Notes: generated from the letters alone by a model not told the origin. DNA of 64,000 nucleotides from Bombardia bombarda (GCA_030512295.1 JAULSR010000001.1:1240001-1304000), one strand, 5' to 3'; numbered from the stretch's first letter, positions 34,798 to 45,444 are shown. Made by a program: numbers and translations.

Positions 34798-36004
34798 ATG
34801 GCCGACTATTTTGACGCTCCTCCTCCTCCGGGTCCTCCCCCGCCTAAGGTGCCTGAGGGATGGATTGCGAAATGGAACGAGCAGTACAAGGAATGGTAAG
34901 GGAACCCCCCTCGACTCGACTGGTGTGGCGTATGCGCGCAACCGTACGGCTGCTTTGTTGGCAAAAGGCATCATCAATCAGTATCGCGATGCGATCCTGC
35001 TGGAACTGCAGAGCAGACCGGAAGACAGACATAGCAACAAGATACAAATATCATTGAGGACCAACTAACCATCACCAGGTTCTACGTCAACACCTACACT
35101 AAGAAGTCGCAATGGGACAAGCCCACAGAGCCCGCACGCGCACCCGCCGGCGATGCCCCCGCCGGCCCGCCCCCAACCTACACACCGGGCGACAAGCCCG
35201 CGCCATCCGACACAAAGGTCAACCCCTACGACGACCCCAACAACCGCGGCATCTTCGGCCCATCCGGCGGCGGCTCCAGCAGCACACAAGACGAAGACGC
35301 CCGGCTAGCCCGCCAGCTCCAGGACGAGGAGAACGCCAGGGCTAGGAGTCACGGCACCGGCTCTGCCGCAGGATACATGAACACACCTCCCCTCAGCTCC
35401 GCCGGCGGCTCCCCCTCCCCTTACCCCAATCAGCTTCCTCCCCGCCCTGATCTCGCCGAGAAGGGTAAGGGCATTTTTGGCAAGCTGTTTGGCGGCAAGA
35501 AGCCCGGCAGCATGGGCGGCGGCGGCTATGGTGGCGGGTATCCTGCCGGAGGCGGATACGGCAGCCCCCAGCCCCAGGCCGGCTATGGTCAGCAGCAGGG
35601 ATACGGCGGCGCACCCGGCTACGGCGGTGGGTATCCTCCCCAGCAGGGTGCCTACGGCGGTAACTACGGCGGCGGCTACCCGCCCCAGCAGCAGGGAGGA
35701 TACTATGGCCAGCAACAGCAGGGCTACGGAGGTGGTGGGTACGGCGGCGGCGGTAACTACGGCCGTCCCCAGAAGAGCGGTGGTGGCGGTATGGGCATGG
35801 CTGGTGGTGCTGCGCTGGGTTTGGGAGCGGGTCTCATTGGTGGCGCTATTATCGCCGACCAGATCCAGGACCATGAGCAGGAGGCTTATCAGGAGGGATA
35901 TCGTAAGTTTTCTTCCTCTGGTGTCGTGATAGTTTGTTTGCTAACTGTTGTGTGCAGAGGATGGTGATATGGGTGGCGGTGACGACGGTGGTGGTGACTT
36001 CTGA
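34798..36004 (+). CDS. Wwm1-like WW-domain protein
   Basis: Three exons: 34798-34895, 35079-35902 and 35958-36004 (phases 2 and 1; donors GTAAGG and GTAAGT). The first intron splits the second half of the WW domain (VPEGWIAKWNEQYKEW/FYVNTYTKKSQWDKP, about residues 18-48). Product about 322 residues. After a Pro/Asp-rich linker with an Arg/Glu-rich patch (EDARLARQLQDEENARARS) comes a Gly/Tyr/Gln-rich region (35500-35780). Then comes a small hydrophobic Gly/Ala block (GGAALGLGAGLIGGAIIADQ) and an acidic end (QDGDMGGGDDGGGDF). This order (WW, Gln/Tyr tail, Gly-Ala block, Asp/Gly end) matches yeast Wwm1, the WW protein that binds the metacaspase Mca1. The role in cell death is known for yeast only; here it is inferred. 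Confidence 0.78.
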
Positions 36005-37775
36005 TGAATAAAATGGGTTAAAGGGACGACAGCCTCTCGGCCTTTCCCCCCATCTTCCTGCCCATACCCCTTTTTATCCTGTGTTGTTGCCTTTTACCTT
36101 GAAGGTTTCCTTTCCCTGTTAACCTCAACCCGACCCGAGGGATGTATATCCCATCCGCCACCTAAAAACCGACTTGTTTTGTTTTGTTGTTATTGATTCT
36201 CGTGATCGAGGATGGATGGCGCATGATATGATGGCATGGCGATGCATGAGCCGGGTTCAGGGGCTCAGGGACAAGTCTCAGTGCGCCGCTGCGAGAGGGA
36301 TCACCTAACAACAGGCGATGAATGGAGTTAGCAGATCCATCCAACTATACATAACATGTGAGATTTCGAAAATGCAGCTTTAGCTTTTGACAGGATTTGG
36401 ATAGATCTGGTATCTTTTTCACCTTGCGCTTCAGCGTTCTACGCGACTGAGACGATATCTCTATCTAATCCTTGACCGGGCGTGGTGTCTGTTCCATGGC
36501 GTAAATGTAAATACATATCCTACCTATTCTGTTTAGCCATTCAGTTCGAGCCAAAATCTCCTGCAACAAATTCGTCAGCCAAGTAAGATATGCAGCAGCC
36601 ACACATCCCTTTCCTTACGTGGTCTCAGAGGGGAAGAGTTAAATTCCTTGTGCAGTAGATCTTATATACGTACAAGCTTTCCTTTCACCATGCAACCTTT
36701 CTTCTCTCTTTTGGTTGCGCCGACCAAGGTAAGTGTGATCCCGGCATCATAGATGCTCCAATCCCACAACAAAAAAGCCAAGATGCAATTAGTGCTGATA
36801 CACGACCGGATGAAAGGTAGTGATCACAGCATGTATACCACCCTTCAAGTCATGAGATGGACAAATGGACAATTTGTGTTTGTCGACCAGCTGGTAAATA
36901 GGTAGCTGCCTAGGTAGGCAAAACACCACATCTGTCACCCCATCTAACCAGAGAGAGAGAGAGAGAGAGAGAGATGCCTTGCAAATCTCGTTCCAAGAGA
37001 TCGATAGCTTGGTTTATTGACATGACGGATATCTACCTAGTACAGCCAGTCCTTGTTCGACGGCAAATTCGAGAGTCACCATGGTTTAGCAAGCCTGCAC
37101 CTGACTACGAGGAATAAATCTCTGGGAGAGGCTCGAGGGTTGGATTGTAAACTACATTTCAGAATTCACCCAACGTCGATCATGGCCGAGGCACTATAAG
37201 AGAGCAATGTTTTGAAGGGCTTGGAGAAGACACGACGTCATCCAGCTGGAGTGAGCGGTATTTTGGGTAGACAAAAGGCTGATCTACAAGGAAAGCTCGC
37301 GCAACAAGCAGTAGGAAATCGCTCCCCTCAAGCTATGTTGGCCGACAACCGAACAAGAAAGGACAGCATCACGTGGACTTGGGACCAGGTGCTAGGAAAT
37401 GTATAAGAAAAGACGGATCAGGAAAACCCGTAGCACATGTATATCAAAGTTTTAACCCCAAGACTCCTAAAGAGACAATATTCACAATGGCAACCGTAGA
37501 CTGTCATTAGAGAGGTATCATACGCTCCTCCTAAAGGGGTACCTTGTCCATTGTTGGTGATCTAAAATCAAAATGTCCCCAATTTTGCCATGCCCATTCA
37601 TAGTAGTGGTCCCCAACGTGTCAGCATATCGGCCGAATTCCTCCACGACAACGACGACCGTAAAAGCAGCCAGCCAACATGTCCCATAAACCGGTCCACT
37701 GCACGGGACAGCAGAGCCAGAGCCGAAACACAATCGCGTCTTCCACTAGCAGGGTCGTCCACAGTGGCGAGCCGT
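36005..37775. other. convergent intergenic region
   Basis: About 1.8 kb between the 3' ends of the Wwm1-like and eL15 genes. Contains a (GA)n microsatellite at 36951-36974. No coding region supported. Confidence 0.6.
36951..36974. repeat. (GA)12 microsatellite
   Basis: Uninterrupted dinucleotide repeat of about 24 bases in intergenic DNA. Confidence 0.9.
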
Positions 37776-38661
37776 TTACCTGTATCTCCACAGGGACAGG
37801 GTGTTGTGGCGCTTCCAGGTCTTTCTGCGGCCAGCCTTGGTCTTGTTGTAGCGATGGCCCTTGTTGAGACCACGCGAGGCCTTGCCGGTAGCGGTGAGGC
37901 CACGCATCTCGCGGTGCTTGTGGACCGGGGCGACGATCCAGTTGATGCGGGGATCGCGACGGATGGCCTTGTGCTGGGGGTCGACGAGGATGACCTCGTA
38001 GTACTTGTACGTGGAGTCCTGGTTGACCCAGTACGAGTTGAGCACGCGCAAGTTGGCGCAGCGGCGGCCGACACGCTCCTCAGCGGTGGCCTTCAGGGAG
38101 CGCTGGTACTTGAGCTGGTTGATACCCTGGTTGGTGGGCTTGCCTGTTCCGAGAGAAAGAAAATGTCAGTGGCTGGATCCCATCAAATTTGCGGGGGTCA
38201 ATCGGAGAGTTTCTCTCATTCGGGGCAGACGTACCGTAGGTGGCACCCTTAGGGGAAGGCCTCTTGCGACCACCACGACGAACGCGGACGCGGTAGATGA
38301 CATAGCCCTGCTTGGCCTTGTATCCGAGACGGCGAGCCTTGTCGGGGCGGCTAGGACGCGAGGCGCGGTGGATGACGTTCAACTGACGGAGCTATATTGA
38401 TGCACTCTCAGCAAAGTTCAACGAGTGTATAGCAAGAACGGGGCGAAAAGTGTGGTTGGTTTGCTGCATCTCAATGGACGAATTTTTTCACGATTCGTCC
38501 ATCGGAGGCAATCGCAATCCCACACCCAGCCGGCCGTCCACAATTGTCTTTCAGGATGCGGCGATTTGACTAACCTCCCAGCAGCGGACGCGGAGAAGAA
38601 AGCGCATAACATCGCTCTGCTTCTTCTTCTGCAGCTCCTCGAGATACTTTAGGGCACCCAT
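37776..38661 (-). CDS. 60S ribosomal protein eL15
   Basis: Large-subunit ribosomal protein. Three exons on the minus strand: 38661-38575 (MGALKYLEELQKKKQSDVMR to CWE), 38391-38235 (LRQLNVIHRASRP to GATY) and 38143-37776. Introns are phase 0 and 1 with donors GTTAGT and GTACGT. The product is 203 residues, matching the usual length of eL15. Conserved stretches include GYKAKQGYVIYRVRVRRGGR, LRVLNSYWVNQDSTYKYYEV, DPRINWIVAPVHKHREMRGL and WKRHNTLSLWRYR. A TTAGGG-type element lies about 255 bases upstream of the ATG. Two introns near the 5' end are common in fungal ribosomal protein genes. Confidence 0.97.
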
Positions 38662-38913
38662 CTTGACTCTGGATGCTCGTTGGGTCAGTTGGCTTGTTGA
38701 GGAGGGAGTTGGAAAGAGGAGAAAAATTGAGGGTCTCACGTGTAGGGGGGATTCGAAAGTCTTTAAGGAATGAGGAGTACAGACCTAGTGCCCCGATGTC
38801 GAATTCCTGTCGTTAGTAGGGGTGGGTGGATGGAAAGTTCGTCGAGGTCCCGAGTTGAAGGTCGAAAATTTCGGGAAATTGAGAATTGTGAAGCGGGGGG
38901 TCCAGAGTGCAAG

Positions 38914-38919
38914 CCCTAA
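38914..38919 (-). promoter_or_regulatory. TTAGGG (telobox/Tbf1-like) element upstream of eL15
   Basis: CCCTAA on the plus strand, so TTAGGG on the coding strand, about 255 bases before the eL15 ATG. Tbf1-type factors bind TTAGGG in ribosomal protein promoters of many fungi. A hexamer can occur by chance, so this is weak evidence on its own. Confidence 0.3.
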
Positions 38920-40008
38920 CCGACGGGATTGGTTGCCCTTCTGAATTGGGACTAGCGCGACTGGTGTGTAGACGCTTCCTTTGGTCGGCCCGCGCTCCAC
39001 ATCCAGTGGCCTCACCGCAGCCTGTCACCGAGGGCTCCACAAAACGGAACCTCAAATCGCCCAGCCACGCCCGCCTTACTATGTATACACCATCGAGCTG
39101 AGAAGTTGCAAGTCCATAACGACATCCGAAAGTGTCAAATTCTGAGCCCATGTGCAACTCCCAATATCCATTGAATTGACACGATCTCATGGTCCATCAG
39201 CCACGATGTGAGCCAACCGAACTAACGAAGTATACACAGAATCACCCAAGATTTGCGATGTCTTAATCCCAGGACTGGCTGCAAAGGTACCTTCCAGGTT
39301 GGTATCAGAAGCCAATGACCGATGTCAAGCTCGCGATGTCCAGCCCCTCCTTCATACACCGTTTGTGAACATATAACTTCGTACTTCTCCTTACAACCCA
39401 GCCTCCATATGCAATGTACCTATAGCCGTATTTCCTTCTCTCAATCGATGCTTCCAGTCCTCCTAGACGCCCCCAGTTAACGACCCCCCGTAAGGGACGA
39501 ACGCGGGGTTGAACTATAATGAAATGTCGAGACCCCCCTAATAGTAGGGAGCACGTGGATTCGCGCATCCACCCGAAGTCAGTTAGGAACGAGTCGACCA
39601 TCGCTTACGGCCACAATCTTGATATATCCCCCCCCTATAGGTTTACCGAGAGCTAATCAAATGGATGTAACTAGCACATTAGATCCCATGGAGGATCCTA
39701 TGGACGTTGATTCAAAAGTATGCTGGTGAGGCGCCATTTAAATAACGGGCATAACCGTGGTTGTCTGCAGTGACTCGTGGTGGTGATTGTAGTGGTGGTC
39801 GCGACTAGTGGTGGTCGTAAAGCATCTATCGACGTGAGTGGTGCACCAACGTGAGTGGAAAGCATCCATCAACTTGTCAAGTGAGCATACGTGAAAATTC
39901 ATAGGTCAAATTTCATCTACGGAAAATAAACGCTGTAGAAGGGTAAGGTACTGCAGTGAAATGGGTCGACAGCCATAATACAGTGAAAGGGCGGCAGTGA
40001 AATCAGTG

Positions 40009-40122
40009 TCAGGGCAGCCACCGGCGTCAGGGCATCCATCCATCAGCATCAGGGCATCCAGGGCATCCAGCCACCAGCGTCGGGGCATCCAGCCATCAGC
40101 GTCAGGACATCCATCCATCAGC
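40009..40122. repeat. 22-bp minisatellite, about five diverged copies
   Basis: Successive units resembling TCAGGGCATCCATCCATCAGCA, each starting TCAGGGC, TCAGGGCATCC, TCGGGGCATCC or TCAGGACATCC and ending near CAGCG. One unit carries an internal duplication of GGCATCC. On the minus strand the repeats read open as MDGCPDADGW-like units, but no gene is supported. Confidence 0.75.
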
Positions 40123-40172
40123 GAAACATATCTGAAATCGAGACTGTGCTCCCAACGTTGGATAATATAATT

Positions 40173-40616
40173 ATGAACGAAGCCACACTCTACTGGCAGC
40201 GCCGACTTGCTTATCAGCAACTGGCAAGAGTTCTAGCACCAGTTGAACAGATCCTCACAAATCGCAAGCACACCGAACGGCTCCAGGGCCGCCGAAGCCC
40301 TCGCCCCTCCGCTATTCTCCTTGATACGTACGTCAGGGCTCTAGGGGGACGAAGGTCCCGAAACGATGTTCGTCTTCGTATGCGATGGGCCAAACGCCAG
40401 TCAAGCCTTTTTGGTGGATCATTATTTCTACTCTTTGCCTACTCTGACCAGGCCGAGACGAGGATGTATGTATCGCAAACTAAGCGAGAACTATTTCTAA
40501 TATTTTTACATAGAAAAGATTTCTCTGTCAGAATCAGCTTCTTGGAACATATTTCGTGCGAAGCCATACGAGCATGCCGTCTGGCTTTAGGCGATAGCGC
40601 GGTGTTCCCGATCTGA
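40173..40616 (+). CDS. small orphan ORF, hypothetical protein
   Basis: 147-residue open frame from the ATG at 40173 (MNEATLYWQRRLAYQQLARV). It is basic and helical-looking in its first half (RRSPRPSAILLDTYVRALGGRRS) and includes RWAKRQSSLFGGSLFLLFAYSDQ. I have a vague impression of similarity to short uncharacterised fungal proteins with an RW...YSD-type block, but cannot name a family. No intron needed, and no signal peptide. It lies in the accessory stretch directly beside the minisatellite. It could be a fragment of a larger decayed gene. Confidence 0.35.
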   Translation: MNEATLYWQRRLAYQQLARVLAPVEQILTNRKHTERLQGRRSPRPSAILLDTYVRALGGRRSRNDVRLRMRWAKRQSSLFGGSLFLLFAYSDQAETRMYVSQTKRELFLIFLHRKDFSVRISFLEHISCEAIRACRLALGDSAVFPI

Positions 40617-41399
40617 GTTTCTCTTACCTATGCGAGGCGTGTGCCTTATCCCTGTGGTTAGAAAGTTATGGACGAAGGGTTTCAGACCGGAGCCTACCTC
40701 CGACTTGCTACCACGGCTTCTACGAACACCAAGGCCTAGAGCATCTTCACCAGGGACATCGAGCCAGATTCGACTTCGGGACATGTCCGTCACAAGTGAG
40801 TCGGAGACGGAATGAAGCACGGTGGACGCAGTTGCAATGATATTGGACAGGGTAAGCGTAGCTTTGAATTTATGGCTAGCAAGGACAAAGGAATTTGACG
40901 TCAAAGTGTGCTGTGATTGTGGAATGGGGGATGTCTGATTGCAAAACAAGTAGTTGTATTGATAGCTAAGAAATAGTCTGCAAGTCTGGGTGTTCTATAT
41001 GTGGTATTCATATAAAACGAGTGATCGGTCGTGGTCAATTTTATCACGATGAGTCCCATAGATATTAAATCGACGGCGTTGACCACCGCATTCGTCCTCG
41101 CCGCTACAGCGAATATATCGACATCTGTGAAGGCCATCCTGCGAAATCGCAACACTCAACGGAATCGTCGAGAGGCGGGCTCAGTGTCCGTGGTCCCTCC
41201 ACCATTATCTACAAGGCATCCTATTACATTCACGACTGCGGTGATTACGTAGTGTGCGATTGCTACCGGATCTGCACTTACATGCGCAGTTCTGATGCAA
41301 GAACGGGGAGATCCCTGGTCAACGTGCCTGAGCTCTTCCATCATCGTCTCCAATATGATCAGAGAAGTAAGTATACATCCTGGTTCTGGTGCAATTCTA
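40617..41399. other. accessory-region spacer
   Basis: No intact gene supported. Minus-strand frames at 40901-41155 and 41156-41450 may be the frameshifted downstream remains of the coiled-coil pseudogene to the right, but no recognisable domain persists. Confidence 0.45.
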
Positions 41400-41838
41400 A
41401 CGATGGAAAGGCTCGGAAAGAAAACGAGGGACTGAAGGAAAGCTGATTCCAGACTTTTTCCTGTTCCCTTGCGAATGTGGTCTACGGGATGATTCGTCGA
41501 GGATAAATTCGGTCGGCCGGATTCGTCGTATCCCCCTGGGTCGTCAAAGAACGGTCGGTTACCACTTTGATAGCAAGGCTGAGCGAATGGCATGTTTCAA
41601 GATATTGGTGGAGTGTCAACGGTAGCGATGCGCCCGCGCGTTCTTCAGCTTCTTCGCGTCAGTGTTGCTCTTCTTCGCGTCGGCGTTGCTGTTCTTCGCG
41701 TTGGTGTTGTTCCTCGAGGGCGCGACCTTCAGCTGCTTCGCGTCGTCGTTGCTCCTCTTCACGCCGTCGTTGCTCCTCTTCACGTAGGCGCTGTTCTTCC
41801 CGTAGCTGCTTCCGCAGCCTCTCAATTTCTTCCATGGA
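41400..41838 (-). pseudogene. decayed coiled-coil protein gene with RIP-type stops
   Basis: From an ATG at about 41836 the minus strand encodes a charged coiled coil (MEEIERLRKQLREEQRLREE, then EEEQRRREEEQRRREAAEGR and so on) followed by LPLTLHQYLETCHSLSLAI and TDRSLTTQGDTTNPADRIYP. This N-terminal arrangement is familiar from large fungal families of kinase-like or uncharacterised proteins (LPxYLxxCH...TQGDxTNP). The frame is interrupted by TGA where the repeat pattern predicts Arg (CGA to TGA) and by TAG after PRRIIP where homologues as I recall them have Trp (TGG to TAG). It then falls into frameshifts beyond ELHQNQD. Both stops are C-to-T/G-to-A changes of the kind made by repeat-induced point mutation. 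Only the N-terminal part remains. Confidence 0.6.
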
Positions 41839-42310
41839 GGCTAATAGATTTGTGCGAGAGGAGGGCGGATGGTTGGCGTCGAGAACTGGTTTGTTGTGAG
41901 GCGCCCGAAGAAGGGAAAAAATCGGGACAATAGAAAACCAGCTGCCGAGGGAACTACGTCATAAGAGAATCAGGCCGCCTAGCTACATCAATAACCGAAA
42001 TGTGGGGCTTGCACACACCTGGTGGCTGATTTTCAACTTCCGTACGGGATTGTTAAGCTGGAGTTTCGGAGCGGGGAGTTGGAACTCGCAGGTAATCAGC
42101 CCCAAAACTTGTGCTAACCCCTGTTGGAGGTAGTTATTGTAAGACACGTTAGACTAGTATTAAAAAGAAAGTTCCAATTAATGGGAATCGAACCTTAGAG
42201 TAATGGAACCTTGATGCCTGAGGCGTGTTCTTGCCATACACCCAACCAGATTGAGCTTGCCTTGATTAACTCTCTAGTTGTCAAGAAATTTGGTCTCAAA
42301 GCGCGCCGTG
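41839..42310. other. spacer with a tRNA-like B-box
   Basis: Upstream of the F-box gene. Around 42186-42240 the minus strand has AAGGTTCGATTCCC, a good pol III B-box, preceded by a weak A-box-like TGGCAAGA, but no cloverleaf can be drawn. No coding region seen. Confidence 0.4.
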
Positions 42311-43273
42311 ATGGAGAAAACATACCCTGATCTGCCCAATTTCACGACCTATACGAAGCAAAACATCTGCGACAACACTTTAGACGACGCACAGCTGGTG
42401 ACACGGTGTCCGCTTGACAATGGGCGATATACCGACGCGTCTATCCCCGCGCGTTATTCCGCCGGCCAGCTCGACCAGCTTCCAGCAGAACTTCTCATCC
42501 AGGTCCTGCTGTACACTGACCTCCCGTCGTTGACTCGTTTCCGACGCGTTAACCGCCGTGCGATGGAGCTCGTCGACTCGGTCCCTCAGTACGCCGCCAT
42601 CATTAAGTATTGTCCTAACATTATCCGCGCCATTCTTAGCATCCAGGCAGACGCATTTGATTGCGATGTACTGTACGTAACCCTTAGCACAACCCGATGC
42701 TCCACGTGCGAGCGCTTTGGCAACTATCTCTACCTTATCGACTGCCGCCGAGTCTGCTACTTCTGCTTCACCCGGCGGCCGGAATACTTCCCCCTCACAA
42801 TCGGCCGCGCATTGAGTTTCTTCACTCCCGACGGGACGCAGCAGCGCAATGCCATCACCAGTCGCCAACACCTACGTGCGGCGAATCCCCCAAGTGTCCT
42901 GAGCCTGCCCGGGCGGTACTGTGCCGCCTGGGCCAGTGAAGGGGGCAATTTGGCGCGGAAGCGGCTTCAACTCTTTGACCGTCGGGCAGTGACGCAGGAT
43001 CTGGCGGGTTCTGGTCTTCCAAAGTTAGACAAGACCACCAGGGAACCTCAGCGGTTTATGGCCATTATTACCGCACCGTATCTGTTCGATTCTGGCCTGC
43101 AGGCCGACTGGGGATACTTCTGCCTTGGCTGCAAGGAGGAGAAGGAGGAGAAAACGAGGCATTTCAGGATCAAATACACAAGAGAAGAGGTATCGGAGCA
43201 CATTGTGAGGTATGGACCGGTGAAGGAGACGCCAAGGATACCCGGCAGGTTCATGCATGTCACTCAAGTCTGA
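42311..43273 (+). CDS. F-box protein (fungal, unknown substrate)
   Basis: 320-residue single-exon protein; ATG at 42311 (MEKTYPDLPNFTTYT). The longer open frame upstream begins at a non-ATG codon. An F-box lies at about residues 55-100 (LDQLPAELLIQVLLYTDLPSLTRFRRVNRRAMELVDS), the SCF-ligase adaptor motif that binds Skp1. It is followed by YCPNIIRAIL and a Cys-rich block CSTCERFGNYLYLIDCRRVCYFCF (two CxxC pairs, about residues 135-160) that could bind zinc. A second CLGC pair sits near residue 280. Fungal genomes carry many such F-box/CxxC proteins, often in variable regions, and their targets are unknown. It lies in the accessory stretch and looks intact. Confidence 0.75.
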   Translation: MEKTYPDLPNFTTYTKQNICDNTLDDAQLVTRCPLDNGRYTDASIPARYSAGQLDQLPAELLIQVLLYTDLPSLTRFRRVNRRAMELVDSVPQYAAIIKYCPNIIRAILSIQADAFDCDVLYVTLSTTRCSTCERFGNYLYLIDCRRVCYFCFTRRPEYFPLTIGRALSFFTPDGTQQRNAITSRQHLRAANPPSVLSLPGRYCAAWASEGGNLARKRLQLFDRRAVTQDLAGSGLPKLDKTTREPQRFMAIITAPYLFDSGLQADWGYFCLGCKEEKEEKTRHFRIKYTREEVSEHIVRYGPVKETPRIPGRFMHVTQV

Positions 43274-43487
43274 CAGGGAGATCAAGCTCTACTTCACCCC
43301 GTGGGCGGGTTTAATCTCGTTAGAATTCTTCACTCCGCCTCCAAGAAAAGCGCTTCTATCCCTCGTGCTATACCAAGTCCCCGTTCATGTCCTTCTGTTG
43401 CCCCTAACACGACGTCTCGACGTACTCGCCGGCGCTCGCCCAACCCGTAGATAGACGATTACTTAACCACATCGCCATCACACCTCC

Positions 43488-43673
43488 TCAGCGGTGCATC
43501 TCATCTTTCCCCTCCTTCACCATGTGCTTGGTACACATATGCAACGACTGGGGCAGGTCCTCCTTCGTCACCGGACTGCATTTGACGTTTGTGCCCAGAC
43601 GCGCCGTACACTGCTTGAACTCCTCCGGCTTCCTGCACCCGCAGGTATACTTGCGGTAGGTCTGGACGCACAT
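43488..43673 (-). CDS. small Cys-rich conserved hypothetical protein
   Basis: 61-residue ORF starting MCVQTYRKYTCGCRKPEEFK (ATG at 43673) and ending at TGA 43488-43490. It has five Cys (positions about 2, 11, 13, 22 and 34) plus one near 49, with no signal peptide. Short fungal proteins beginning MC-x(5-7)-Y-x-CG-C with Cys pairs are common and uncharacterised; they may bind zinc. The open frame extends upstream of the ATG, but that part looks like leader. No intron needed. Confidence 0.5.
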   Translation of the reverse strand: MCVQTYRKYTCGCRKPEEFKQCTARLGTNVKCSPVTKEDLPQSLHMCTKHMVKEGKDEMHR

Positions 43674-44610
43674 GGTATCTGAGGTGCTGTGTCGTGTGGT
43701 GTTGTGACGCAGCGTAACAAGGCTCAGGGGCGTAGCGAGGTAGGGTCTGAGTCGAGACGTCAAGGTCAATATTTACATCTCGAGACCATAGCGGTCGGAA
43801 GCCGTTCAGCAACGAGGAACTTCAACTTGTGTATTCGGAGGCACTGGAACAAAGTTTGGGGGGTAGGGCCGGTATATGGGGGATATCGACTGGGTGCTCG
43901 CTTTCCAAGGTAGCCGTCGCCCACTAGTATGATGCTCCTGTCTGGGAGAGTCACAATCTTCCTGATACTTATATATTTCCCTGCTACATAAAGATCTCGT
44001 ATTCTGAGCAGCTTTCTGCTCAAATGGCGCGCAGCAATCATGGCATGTCCCCAGGCCTCCCAGAAGGTTTAGCGATGGCGCTTAATTTCTTGCATTATTC
44101 TCGGGACCCAGTAATCCAACAGTGGCCTATGCTTTCGCCAACTAGCAACTCCCCCTCACACCTGGCAGGCCGATTGCTCTCCCACCTAATTTTGCAGCGC
44201 CTGTTCAATCCAGAATTTACCCACGCCTTATTTTTTTCTGCCAACTACTACCCAACGGGCCCTTTCCACCCTGGCGAATGCGGCCAAGTTCATGCATGCA
44301 ACTCAGCGACTTTATTAATAGTATCGCAAAGGTCGGAAAAGGTAGGAAAACGCAATAATTGAAGGTCTTTAATTGAATGCGCCGCCCGGGAAAGGTCGGG
44401 AGGCATAGGGTCGTCGGCGCCGGTGGTAGATGAAGGGGGTGGGTTGACGCTCAAAAATAAAATAAAATTTTGTTAGTTAAAAACGTACGTATTATTGGTC
44501 CAAGCTTTCAACGTGCCCAAAAAGTGCTAAGTGCGTGGCCCGAACTTCAAAGGCGGTCAAATCTTAAGTTTGTTTTATTATGGGGTGGAGTTGCCAACCG
44601 CTCCTCCGCA
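43674..44610. other. accessory-region spacer
   Basis: About 0.9 kb, with no gene supported. AT-rich sequence from 44450 to 44580 immediately precedes the kinase-like gene and stays open in its frame without an ATG. Confidence 0.5.
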
Positions 44611-45444
44611 ATGATTGCCCCTCAACAAAAGAACGCCAACGTCCGGCTTCTCGCATGTCTCATCGACGACGACGACACGAACGACAGCGATTACCGCTTC
44701 CTTATCGACGGGCAACATGTGAAGTACATATCCACAGCGCCAGGCACGTTTCGCGGGGCCGAGGACGACCGTACCTTCGAGCCCACCCTGCTTGGCGAGC
44801 TCCTTCCACCATTTCCAACTGGAGATTGGAACAACGGCCACGTAGCCAGGGACCCTGAGACGGGGAAGGCTACCTTCGTTAGGACTGAGAGAGTGCAATT
44901 TGCCGGGGTAAAGAACCTTTGGCATCCTGTGAAGCTCAACGAGCTAGATTTCACGCGACAAGACCGAGTGAGGCAACGGGTCCACGTCTCAACGCATCCC
45001 GAAGTCAAAGGCGGCAAACCCGTGCTCATCAAACTCGCGGTTTGGCCTTGGGAAATCTCCTCTCTTGAGGTTGAGACGGCCGCCTATCAATGGATCAGTG
45101 ACAGCGGCGTCGGTCCCAAGTTTCTGGGCCATCTCACTGAGGGCAAAGACGGGCGCGTGGTTGGCTTCGTCGCTGAGTGGGTGGAAGGCGCGAGGGCCGC
45201 GGGGCCAGGGGACATCGACGACTGCAAGAAGGCTTTGGGCAGGTTGCATGAGCTCGGTATCAAGCATGGCGATATCAATAAACATAACTTTCTTGTGCGA
45301 GATGGGCATGATGCGGTTTTGGTAGACTTTGAGATGGCGAAGCGCGACTGTTCTCCCCCAGAGCTCGAGGACGAGATGAGCGCCCTCAAGAGCAGCCTGG
45401 AGGACACGAGTTTCCGGGGCGGAGTAGAACCCGTTCATGAGTGA
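44611..45444 (+). CDS. protein-kinase-fold (APH/atypical kinase-like) protein
   Basis: 277-residue single-exon protein. The frame is open for 47 codons upstream, but the first ATG is at 44611 (MIAPQQKNANVRLLACLIDD). The N-terminal ~115 residues form an uncharacterised domain (FLIDGQHVKYISTAPGTFRG, LLPPFPTGDWNNGHVARDPE). The C-terminal part has kinase-fold motifs: the probable Lys in KPVLIKLAVWPWE, a Glu helix (EISSLEVETAAYQWI), the catalytic loop HGDINKHNFLV (Asp and Asn present) and DFE in place of DFG (VLVDFEMAKRD). This combination suits small-molecule (APH-type) or atypical kinases, and similar fungal proteins are numerous in variable regions. Substrate unknown. It appears intact inside the accessory stretch. 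Confidence 0.7.
   Translation: MIAPQQKNANVRLLACLIDDDDTNDSDYRFLIDGQHVKYISTAPGTFRGAEDDRTFEPTLLGELLPPFPTGDWNNGHVARDPETGKATFVRTERVQFAGVKNLWHPVKLNELDFTRQDRVRQRVHVSTHPEVKGGKPVLIKLAVWPWEISSLEVETAAYQWISDSGVGPKFLGHLTEGKDGRVVGFVAEWVEGARAAGPGDIDDCKKALGRLHELGIKHGDINKHNFLVRDGHDAVLVDFEMAKRDCSPPELEDEMSALKSSLEDTSFRGGVEPVHE

Larger units (their letters stand above)
38662..40172. other. intergenic region, left edge of the accessory stretch
   Basis: Holds the eL15 promoter, then AT-richer sequence with no gene. TGG/TGGTGG-rich sequence at 39775-39825 and a 22-bp minisatellite at 40009-40122 lie at its right end. Confidence 0.5.

Noticed and set aside
42121..42245. tRNA-like or SINE-like element (minus-strand B-box GGTTCGATTCCC)
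   Set aside because: The A-box is poor and no acceptor, D or anticodon stems can be paired; a lone B-box can arise by chance.
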